Positions 9,820 through 17,940 of a DNA stretch of 20,087 nt are shown piece by piece. The stretch lies in NCBI GenBank assembly GCA_009602725.1, contig WELB01000007.1, positions 137,332 through 157,418 on the forward strand, in the 5' to 3' direction. Source of the DNA: Spirogloea muscicola. Lineage: Eukaryota; Streptophyta; Zygnematophyceae; Spirogloeales; Spirogloeaceae. The notes under the pieces are model-generated. The model had not been told where the DNA came from. It did not search any database and saw only the letters and a list, made by a program, of their open reading frames with translations. Numbering within the stretch: position 1 is the first letter of the stretch; the number at the start of each line of letters is the position of its first letter. The position numbers and the translations under genes were made by a program.

Positions 9820-9830
9820 AAAGAATGGAC

Positions 9831-10175
9831 AATGTCCAAAGCCAAAGAAAGAAGTACCGAAAAAGGACTACACTACACAAAACTCTGCGAAACACGAGAC
9901 GATGCAGAGGGAAGCTCAGTACCCGCGAGTGAGCACCGTCAGGTCTGAGCAGCTCGCTGCAGGTCCACCGGAACCGCACTGGTCGCTATTAGTGTACGGA
10001 AGTGTGTCGTAGCCACAGGAATCCTTTCGGCGCGAGTCAGCGTCACCGTGACGCCGGAGTCAGCGTCAGGCCAAATGCCCCAACCCCTGCCTTCCCCTAG
10101 AGGAGGAGGCCGCGGCTCCCGCCGCGAAGCCCGCCGCAGATCGCGGCGGGCCGCGTGGCGGGAGTTCCGGCGGCC
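9831..10175 (+). promoter_or_regulatory. Upstream region of the amine oxidase gene with paired TGACG sites
   Basis: The 12-base sequence GAGTCAGCGTCA occurs twice in direct orientation, at 10034-10045 and 10057-10068. Between them lies the imperfect palindrome GCGTCACCGTGACGC. TGACG/CGTCA cores are binding sites for TGA-type bZIP factors in plants (the as-1 pattern). Their position about 110-140 bases before the ATG fits a promoter element. No TATA box was identified. Confidence 0.45.
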
Positions 10176-12920
10176 ATGGCCCGCCGCCCCCGCCACGCGG
10201 ACGCCGTCGTCATCGGTGCCGGCCTTGCGGGCCTCCAGGCGCGCACNGCGGCGCAGACGCTGCGGCGCGCCGGGCTGGACGTGGTGGTCGTGGAGGCGGC
10301 CGACGCCGCGGGCGGCCGCGTCCGGCAGCTTCACGGCCTCGCCGCCTGGCCCATCGAGGTGAGGAGAAGCCCCGGGGACTCGGGCCTCGGCGGCGGCGAC
10401 GGCGGCGGCGCCGGCGGCGGTCTAGGCGGAGCGAGGGCACTGACGGCAGGTCCTGCGGGGGTCTTCATGTACCGGGAGCTCAGCTGGGCGCCGAGTTCCT
10501 CCACGGCGACCGCGGGTCCTCCGCCCACCGCCTGGCCGTTGCCATGGGCTGCCGTCTGCGCCAGCGGCGCTTCCATATCCCATCGCCGCCGCCGCCGCCG
10601 CCGCTGCCGCCGCCGCAGGCTGCGGCACCCTCGGCCGGGAGAGGGAGCCAATGAGCCCGCTGCCGCGCTCGCCCTTGACTTACTCTGGCAGCACCCGACC
10701 GCTACTTCCTTGGCGCCGAGCGCCGCCTGCTGACCGCCGCCGAGGCTGAGCGCCACGAGGGCCTCCGCAGTGTCCACGCCCTCTTTGGCGGCCTGGCCGA
10801 GGAGGCCCTGCCGCCGGTTGGGGCAGACGTATCCATGGAGGAGTACCTACGCGGCCGAGCCATGAGCAGCACTCTCCTGCAACTTGCCGAGTGTGAGTCT
10901 GAGAGCTGCATGCGGTGCCAGCCCATTACCAAGCTTTCTGCCTGCCATTGCCGGCCAGGCACCCTGCTGGGCCGCGCCAGCGGCGCTCGGGCATGCCTTG
11001 TCAGGAGTACGCACTGCAGCCGCCCCCAAACCTCGGCAGCGATGGCTGCAATGCGAATCCTGACCGGAGTACTGCGGCCCTGACCTTGACGATCATCCCA
11101 TCAATGAGTGGCGCAGCCATCTATGCCAACGACTTTGGGTGCTCCCTCGCCCACTTGGGGCTGGCGGAGTGCATCGACGAGGCTAGTCAGTGGACTTACG
11201 GCGACTCCTACTTCCTCCTTGATCGCTCTCTGCTAGCAGTGGTCGACCACCTCTTGCACGGCCTCGAGGTCTTCCCTGCCCATTGCCTACCGTTCCTGTG
11301 TCCTTGTTGAGCGAGGCTGTTTGTGTGGGCTTGACAAGCCAGCCATCTGTCTTAAGTACTGCACTAATTACTGGAATCGTTCAACTGGTATCGTTCAAGC
11401 ACGAGCACATCCTTCATCGCTAACTTCTGTGATTTACTATCACAAATTCCTGGTCAAGGCTGAAGCTCAGGGCTCTTAGAAGTCGTGCACTTGGTAACTC
11501 CTATATAGGCAATCACTTCGGAGAGCATTCTGTGTTTTAGCTGACATGCCCCGGCTGTCCATCTTCGTGCACTGATCACCACGAGCACCAGCTTGCTGCA
11601 GGTGTCTTTAAGCTGGCCCGTCGCCTCCATCTGCTACGCTAGCGGCGGTGCGGTCCAGCTCCAAAGCCAGCACGGGGAGGTTTTGCATGCCGACGCGGCC
11701 GTTATCACAGTGCCGCTGGTATCGACAACCGCACGTTGTAGCCAACTTCCGTCCTGCAGGGGTCCTGCATCCATAGTGTCCTGCATCTTGTTTGTCATGA
11801 TTGAGCTTCTCCAATGTGCTCTTTTTGCATTGCTGATGGTGCCTGACATAGTTGCTGAGCGGTCCTGCTCTTGCTGTCCCCAAAACCTGCATGTGACCCG
11901 AGGCCTGCCTTGAAAAGCCTGCAAAGCGTGATGCACATTGCCTTGTGGACTGCAGACCATCTTGAAGGATTGCGATATCGCTTTCACGCCCAGCCTTCCG
12001 GATCGTAAGCTGAAAGCCATTCAGGCCATCAGCATGTCCACCGCAATCAAGGTACAGACAATGGTTGCACATTGCCGGCTACTTCTGAGTCTTTTGATCT
12101 GCATGGGTGAGTTGATTGAGGTCGCGGCAATACCCCTCCATGGAGCAGGGGTTGCGGGGGGCTGCTTGCGCTGATCTTAAATGTCAAGTAACCATTGCAG
12201 GTGGTGCTTTCATTTTCTCAAAGATTCTGGCCAGAGGACTTTTTTGACGTGGTCTGCAGTGAGGCATTCCTGCCGGAAATGTGGACGAGCGAGTATCCGC
12301 CACTGGCCTTGGAAGACACTGCTGACCTTGAGGGCGTCAGGCCTTCACAGGCCTGCAAGACGTTGCCACCTGGGCAAGCTGTTGTGATTGGATTTGTGGC
12401 TGGAGAAGCCGCGGCAGCACTTACCAAACTCCCTCAAGCCGAGATTGTTGCAAAATCCCTTAGCCAGTTGAATGACATATTTTTAACAGCTGCCCAAAAA
12501 GATCCAAGCGAACAGGCATTGATTCGCAGCAGCATGTCGTGGTCAGCATTGGCTGCTGATGAGGAGCCTTGCTGCAGTGCTGCTATTGTGAGCAGCGATC
12601 TGGCGCAAGATCCCTGCTCCGGCATCTGGTTGCTCTCGCCGGCGGCCTCATGTCTCCATGGCAGCATCATGCGGTCGGCCTTCGTCGGCGGGTTCGTCTG
12701 CGACTGGTCAAAGGTGCCTTTCGTTAGAGGTGCCTACTCGCACCCGAGTATTGGGGCACTTGGAGAGCGAGCAGTCCTAGCAGAGCCGGTTGGCAAGTCT
12801 CTATTCTTTGCGGGTGAGGCGACGCACCCAGGGGTGAACCCCTGCCTGCAGGCAGCCTTGGACACTGGGACGCGAGCTGCTCACGAGCTCTTAGAAGCTC
12901 GAGGTCTAGCATGCAGATAG
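10176..12920 (+). CDS. FAD-dependent amine oxidase (polyamine oxidase-like), seven exons
   Basis: Exons are 10176-10358, 10484-10553, 10692-10892, 11117-11268, 11602-11718, 11956-12051 and 12201-12920, giving about 512 residues. The family oxidises amines or polyamines with FAD, releasing H2O2. The N-terminal Rossmann motif AVVIGAGLAGL (residues 10-20) and VVVVEAADAAGGRV are present. LGAEFLHG follows the first junction, then IYANDFG...LGL, VPL|TILKDCDI, IKVVLSFSQRFWP with the usual Lys, WSKVPFVRGAYSHPS, and the C-terminal FAD segment LFFAGEATHPGVNPCLQAAL. Start codon context is GGCCATGG. Weak points are the donors at 10554 (GTCTGC) and 11269 (GTCTTC), the N at 10246 inside the Rossmann fold, and an insert of about 60 residues before the VGGFVCDW segment. 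No signal peptide is seen. The exact substrate cannot be told. The last 40 coding bases overlap the coiled-coil gene on the other strand. Confidence 0.9.
10584..10616 (+). repeat. (CCG)n microsatellite in amine oxidase intron 2
   Basis: Eleven CCG-type triplets with one interruption, inside the proposed intron 10554-10691. The run ends in CCGCAG and could act as an alternative acceptor, but the acceptor CTCTGGCAG at 10691 gives the frame that matches the family. Confidence 0.7.
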
Positions 12921-15362
12921 CGAATGCGAGGAACGAGGTAGCTGACTCTGTCCGCACCTTGGCAAGGGGGCTGAGCAGCTGGTACTTCTGCCTGTGAGCT
13001 GTTGTTGACTGGAGATGGTGTTGGATGCTGAGATAGTACTAGGTCCTTCTGCTGTGCTGATGGGGCTTCTGCACAATGGCTATCGTTAGCTGGAGGCTTG
13101 GTCGAAGGCTGGAATGCTGCAGAGTCCTTGTGTTGCTGAAGCACAGACTCCTGCTCCGAGCAAATCCGTTGCGCCTCTAAGAGAGCCTTCTCAGCAGCCA
13201 ACAGTTGGCCTGCAAACGTCTGTGGGAGGAGCATGTCAGTAAATCTGCGCAATTCCACATGCACAGATGCGGCACATCAGATTGTCCATACCTCCCGTTC
13301 AGCTTGCAGATGGGCAAGCTGTTCATTTTGCAGGGCAACTGTCTCTTCTAGGTGGATCTGACAATGTAAGTCAAGAGGCCACAGCAAGTATTGGCACTGC
13401 TTCTGAGATCACACTTTATAACCAATCATGTGTGCTGCCGTAGTTGTTGCAACGCAACAGCTATGACTTTCGGGTTGCTTTGTTACTGTAAGGATATGAT
13501 TGCCATCCGACTTTTATCATTCTCTTGAAAAGCTTGCACCTCGAGCCTCTCCTCCTTGGCTGCGACAGACCTTTCTCGGTGCGAGACATGATCGAGTAGC
13601 TCTTCAGCCCTTCGCAATTGTGCGACCCTAAGTTCTGCCACACACCAATGGCCAACAAGCATCCACAGAAACTGCACACTGGAGGCACCTCATAGACAAG
13701 GAGCTGTATCACCCTTTGTATTGCAGATATGATGCATGCTCACCTGAAAATTTGCTCTCCAGCGCCAGCAACCCATCCATCTTCTCCCACAGGCCAGTCA
13801 CTGTTATACATCAGCTAGTGCACAGCTGTCAGGCTGCACTGATTGCTGATTTCAATCTCTGTTATATATCAGCTAGTGCACAATCTATTGTGGTCAGGCT
13901 GCACTGATTGCTGCAGTGTGGCTACAAAGACGCTAATATATACTACAAATCTGGACATCTTCTCCTTCATATCAGTCGACCACTTTGCATGTCACGACTG
14001 CACTCAGCTGTGCTCGTCCAGCTAAACTGCACCTTTCTCCTGCTTGGCTGAAACTGCTTGTGCTATCTCCTTGATATTCGTCTTGATGGACAGCATCTCA
14101 CGTTCTAACGCCTCCACCAAGGCGCCCTGCCCTTGAAGCTTCTCCAGAGCCGACCGCTCATCCATCTCCTTATCTCGTAGCTTACGCTCCAAGGCATACT
14201 TCTCAGCCTGCGCTCCCGTACACACTATACTTACGTGCAGATCATCCTGATCTATAGCAATTATTGCAGTTGTCACGTAATCTGCAAGCACAAGCTTGGA
14301 ACTGGAGCAATACTATGTCAACTGGAACTCTTGAAAGCATCAAAGGTGCAATATTCAGGTGCACTGTGGAGCAGAGGGTCTGGTTATCGTTGTTGTTCCT
14401 GCCTAGACAGATCACTACCATCTCGTAAGGTCTTGTCTGGATCTAGGTGGGTACACTGAGGCATTCGACTTGTGCATGGCGCGACTGTAAGAGGGCTGCG
14501 ATTTCCTGCTTCAAGCTCGTCTCCCTCTTTGCTGCTTCCTGTAATTGTTGTTGAAGGTCCTCACTCTTGTACTCAACAAGGTACAGCTATGAGTCCATTG
14601 TAGTCACGCCATTGACATGTAGCACACTGCTACAAAGCAAGTCAAGATGCCTGCATGCATCCTTGCCACTGCATATAGTTCCATAGACTGGTTGCTAGCA
14701 GCATCTGTCACAATATAAAAACCACCTGAAAATATCCGACTTCGGCCTCACCGAGGCGACCAATCTTTGATTCGAATCCTGACAAGAATTCAGCTTGGCC
14801 TTAAGACTCGACAGGCTGCGCTCTTTCTTAGCGTCTGATTCCTTGGCCTTCTGCGTATGAACAAGCTCACAGCATCCATGTGACATCTCGTGGCAAGCGC
14901 TCTGCAACAGGTCGTAGACAATGGGGAGCTGCTGTAGCCTGACGTAAGTGTGACAGCATGCTTGCCGTTCCTTCAGTCCTGTATCCTTGCGACATGGCAA
15001 TGTCGATATCCGGTAACAAGTGCCTTCACGCAGCGGCGTTGCAGACAGGACAGAACGTGACCAGAGACAATCATTCATCAGCTGCATATGCAGGACGCTG
15101 ACCTCGACAAGTGACCGTGCCTCCTCCGCAGCAGCATGCTCTCGCTCCTGCACAGTCGCATGGCAGCCATCACTGTGACCGTGTAATACTTGCCGATGGC
15201 AGGTGCTCCTGCTTGTTGGTCGCAGTCGTGGCGTGTCATTGCTGCTGGCGGCCAGGAGGCCACCTGGAAGACGCGGACGTCGGCGAGGAAGAGCTGGAGG
15301 CGGAACTTGAACTTGGAGAAGGTCATGGCCGGCGCCGGCGCCGCCGCCACCGACGCCCCCAT
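12881..15362 (-). CDS. Coiled-coil protein of unknown function, nine exons
   Basis: Exons on the minus strand are 15362-15264, 15147-15103, 14850-14752, 14586-14455, 14207-14033, 13800-13744, 13634-13540, 13357-13292 and 13219-12881. All have GT-AG borders and matching phases, for 368 residues. The start MGASVAAAPAPAMTFSKFKF is GC-rich. It is followed by LQLFLADVRVFQEREHAAAE and a nearly unbroken charged heptad-rich region from about residue 30 to 285, e.g. EYKSEDLQQQLQEAAKRE, EKYALERKLRDKEMDERSAL, SELRVAQLRRAEELLDHV and EETVALQNEQLAHLQAERE. The last about 75 residues are Pro/Ser/Ala-rich and probably disordered. No enzyme motif, membrane segment or signal peptide is visible. A LWxxxxxLxxLESKFS segment recalls the N-terminal coil of the synaptonemal protein ZYP1, but a match that short could be chance. 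A structural or cytoskeletal role is inferred. It shares a divergent promoter region with the peptidase gene. Confidence 0.75.
13801..13913 (+). repeat. Direct duplication carrying a copied 3' splice site
   Basis: CTGTTATACATCAGCTAGTG at 13801 recurs as CTGTTATATATCAGCTAGTG at 13859. Both copies continue into GTCAGGCTGCACTGATTGCTG, ending at 13848 and 13913. It lies in the intron just before exon 6 of the coiled-coil gene (minus strand), and copy 1 forms that intron's acceptor (TGTATAACAG). Copy 2 carries a second acceptor-like TATATAACAG. Confidence 0.8.
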
Positions 15363-15839
15363 GGCGGCGAGGGGGGCCTGATCAAATTCTCGATAAGAAT
15401 CTGACAATGGAAAGAAACAGATCGGAGAACGAGAGGGCAGGACGCACCACTGCAGTCGCCACGTGTCCACTCGTGAGGAGCCCGCCACCCGCCCACCCCT
15501 ATGATATAGTTATGAACACCTCTAAATATTATCTGTCTTCAGATTCTTTCTTCTTACAGAATTTCTTTAATATCGGCAGCCGTGTTGTTCTTCTTCACTC
15601 ACCCGGGCGCCCTGCCGCAAAGGCCGCCGCATGTCCCGCCGGCTCGTCCGCGGCGCCGCCCGCGCTCTCCGGCACCCGCCGCCTCGGCCGTCGNCGCCAC
15701 TCGGCAGGCGTCGGCGCGCGGGTGCCTGACCCGGCGCCGCGCCGTCGACGGAACGCCGCAAGGTGCGCGAGATCACCGCCACTGCCACCATTCTGCTCCC
15801 GCGGCGGTTGTCTGATGGCGGAATTGCTCATGTCCGCCG

Positions 15840-15874
<35 letters not shown>

Positions 15875-15915
15875 TCGGCGGATGACGGTCCTGCCGCGGA
15901 CATTGGCCCAGCAGC
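15363..15915. promoter_or_regulatory. Divergent intergenic region with ABRE/G-box
   Basis: This 553-base region separates the coiled-coil start (minus) from the peptidase start (plus), so it is likely to hold promoters in both directions. GCCACGTGTCC at 15458-15468 contains a palindromic G-box and the ABRE core ACGTGTC, the same motif as in the cluster at 217-378. An AT-rich patch at about 15500-15570 (GATATAGTTA, AAATATTATC) may hold the core promoters. An N lies at 15694. Confidence 0.5.
15834..15874 (+). repeat. (GCC)n microsatellite in peptidase leader
   Basis: About 13 GCC-type triplets with one CAC interruption, ending about 40 bases before the peptidase ATG at 15916. Such tracts are common in GC-rich plant 5' leaders. 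In one frame it would encode polyalanine, but that frame does not join the peptidase. Confidence 0.75.
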
Positions 15916-17496
15916 ATGGCCGCCGGGGAGCCCGCGCCGGCGGCGGCGCCGCCTGGCCGCCGCTTCTGCGTCCTGGAGGCGGGCCACGCGTCCGAGTACA
16001 CGGTGGCGCGCTACGGCGGCTACGGCGCCATGTTCGTCGACCTGCTGGCCGACCCGGGCGAGTCCTGGGCCGTCTTCCCCGTCGTCGAGGGCCGCTTCCC
16101 CACCGACGACGAGCTTGACGAGGCGCGGCCCCCACTGATGTCCCCAGGACTTGAACCCACGACCTTCAGAAGCCTACGACCTTAACTGCTGACCTGAGTC
16201 AGCAATGTAGGACCTGGGCATACTATCTGCAATGTCGCAGATAGTATGCGCGATCAGAGCCTACAGGTCAATGTAATATACACCAATGTCACAGGCCATT
16301 GGGGCCGCTGTTTGGTCTGCTGCGTGCCGCCCGCCGCTTAGAATGGAGTAAGCCTCGCACAGCACCCATCTCCCTGGCCGCCTACATAACAATTATATAA
16401 GAATCTACATACCACAGCAGCTTACCACAATCATTTTCCTCCTTGTTTCCGCTTTGCAGTACGACGGGTTCGTGATCACGGGCAGCCGGCACGACGCGCA
16501 CGGCGACGAGCCCTGGATCCTCCACGTGTGCAGCACGCTGCGCGCCGTGCACGCGCGGCGCCGCCGGGTGCTGGGCGTCTGCTTTGGCCACCAATTCAAC
16601 TGCCCATCACCACTTCTTCCCCTTGTGCAGCCCAGCGCCTGGAGGGCGTTGCCAGCCGGCTGAGCCGCACAGGCGGCTGACAAAGATAGATTACTGCCTC
16701 AATTCAGCGCCGTGAAAAGCAGTTATAGAGAATGTTTCAAATAACTTCCTAACTCTTATTATGGTAATCCCAGCCCCTGAACCTTCTGACAGGTGCTAAG
16801 CCGAGCGCTGGGCGGCCGCACGGGGCGTGCTTCAGCAGGCTGGAATTTCGGCCTCAAGTCCATACCCGTTAGCGATGAGCTGCGAGCCAAGCCTTACGGC
16901 GCAGGCCTGCCGCCTGTCCTTCGCTCGTTTGTCGTCCACCAGGACCAGGTACTTGCTCGCTTGCTCGCACCACACTGCCAAGCTCAGTACTTGCCTTCGT
17001 GGTCTTTGAACCCTACACTCTTAGCTTGATCTCAACATACACTTCAGGAAAGCTCAAGCCTCTGGTGGAAAGTGAAGTGTCTGCAAGGCGTGGATGGCAG
17101 GTGCAGGAGGTACCGCCAGGAAGCGAGATCCTGGGCGCGACGGCAGAGACAGCCGTGGAGATATTCTCGATTGGCGATGACGTCCTAGGCTTCCAGGGGC
17201 ACCCTGAGTTCACGGCTGACGTTGTTGAGGACCTCGTTCAGAGCCGCCTGAAGCTCGGTGCCATCTCGGTGAAGCCACTCGCCGCCATTATGCTTTTGGG
17301 GCTGCTTGTTACCGATGCAAGCATTTGGAGGTGTCGTGTCTGATTATAGGCGGTGGTCTGACACGTGCCAACCTGGCCACCACAGGAGGAGGTGGCAGCA
17401 GCGGCGCGCAAGTCCATGGCCAAGAGCCAGCCTGACACTAAGGCCCTGCGCAAACTTTGCAAGGCCTTCCTCAAAGGCCCTGCGCCAGTCCTATGA
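15916..17496 (+). CDS. Class I glutamine amidotransferase, gamma-glutamyl peptidase type
   Basis: Homology-based exons are 15916-16122, 16460-16594, 16793-16948, 17101-17268 and 17386-17496, about 258 residues, close to the family's usual 250. Plant members cleave the gamma-glutamyl bond of glutathione conjugates in the cytosol (glucosinolate and camalexin pathways in Arabidopsis) and in general glutathione turnover. Seen are RFCVLEAGHASEYTVARYGG, YDGFVITGSRHDAHGDEPWI, the nucleophile elbow LGVCFGHQ (Cys110), VLSRALGGRTGRA, SFVVHQDQVQEVPPGSEIL and the catalytic pair in GFQGHPEF (His200, Glu202). The C-terminus is LCKAFLKGPAPVL. The start context GCAGCATGG is good. The last two introns are normal GT-AG. 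The first two junctions implied by homology have no GT donor: position 16123 reads GCGCGG and 16595 reads TTCAAC. Either other sites are used, the sequence carries errors, or the gene is decaying. Confidence 0.85.
16138..16204 (-). mobile_element. tRNA-like / SINE-head-like sequence in peptidase intron 1
   Basis: On the minus strand this reads GGTCAGCAGTTAAGG (A-box-like), then CTTCTGAAGGTCGTGGG, then GGGTTCAAGTCC, a good RNA polymerase III B-box with the usual variable-arm/T-arm layout of a tRNA. The anticodon stem does not pair properly, and no 7-bp acceptor stem closes it, so a working tRNA is unlikely. No poly-A tail or target duplication was found. A tRNA-derived SINE head or decayed tRNA copy is inferred. 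It starts within about 15 bases of the homology-defined end of peptidase exon 1. Confidence 0.45.
16187..16204. repeat. 7-bp perfect inverted repeat
   Basis: TGCTGAC (16187-16193), loop CTGA, GTCAGCA (16198-16204). It forms the 5' edge of the tRNA-like sequence and lies 13 bases before the longer hairpin at 16218-16249. Confidence 0.6.
16218..16249. repeat. Perfect 13-bp hairpin in peptidase intron 1
   Basis: GCATACTATCTGC (16218-16230), loop AATGTC, GCAGATAGTATGC (16237-16249): every one of 13 base pairs matches. It has no T-run after it, and it sits in an intron, so it is not a terminator. It may be a foldback fragment, the core of a small RNA hairpin or a protein site. Confidence 0.85.
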
Positions 17497-17940
17497 CCTG
17501 CCAAGTCCCGCTCCTAGCACAATCACTCAGCTGTCAGCTACTGATGAGGCTCCTCGTGCACTACTGGCACACAGCTCGCCGTGCTAGGTGCCAGTCTTGG
17601 CAGCAATGCCTATAACCACCAGCAGATAGAGGCCTTGCAATGTGTTGTTGGTCAGCAAGGTGGGGAAGTTCCACACGCAACCAAGTGCGCAAGTGAGCGC
17701 GCCTGCACTTGAACCTTCCTCAAAGAGCTAGCCGTAGCCATTCTTACGGGATGCTGCTATACAGAATACAACCTCACCAACGTTCTTGTAACTGGAGTTA
17801 CTTTTTACATTGTGCTCGAGATTATATGGACGTATCACGTTTTGCTCATAGTAACACACAGAATAATAATACGCAGTAAGGGCACCCGAGCTTCAGCAAC
17901 TTCATGAGACGGGCGGGTAAACGTATGGTTGTGGGAGCGA
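17497..17940. other. Convergent 3' intergenic region
   Basis: These 444 bases separate the peptidase stop (plus) from the metacaspase stop (minus), so they should hold both 3' untranslated regions. No protein frame, RNA gene or clear repeat was seen, and no unambiguous polyadenylation signal was recognised. Confidence 0.5.

Larger units (their letters stand above)
6370..9830. repeat. Dispersed palindromic repeat zone (GGCTGGC...CAGCC family)
   Basis: A short core of the form GGGCTGGCCTTTCACAGCC, or its complement GGCTGTGAAAGGCCAGCCC, recurs more than 20 times in both orientations. Clear copies lie near 6389, 6898, 7147, 7668, 7811, 7897, 7990, 8038, 8361, 8533, 8960, 9120, 9184, 9297, 9354 and 9799. 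Many belong to a degenerate unit of about 60 bases. On one strand this unit reads roughly as CATTCTTTT, then the core, then an ATTGCCC-like segment, then GGAAGAGCTTTCTTTC. Copies are read in all frames with many stops, so the zone is not coding. The core is partly self-complementary, so single copies can fold. No terminal inverted repeats, transposase or reverse transcriptase frame was seen. I do not recognise the family. A MITE-like or foldback origin, or a degenerate satellite with inversions, is inferred. Confidence 0.75.

Noticed and set aside
15407-16138. A 243-codon plus-strand frame overlapping the start of the peptidase
   Set aside because: It is an artefact of the GCC repeat and GC-rich leader. 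The frame from ATG 15916 gives the conserved peptidase N-terminus and lies in a different phase.
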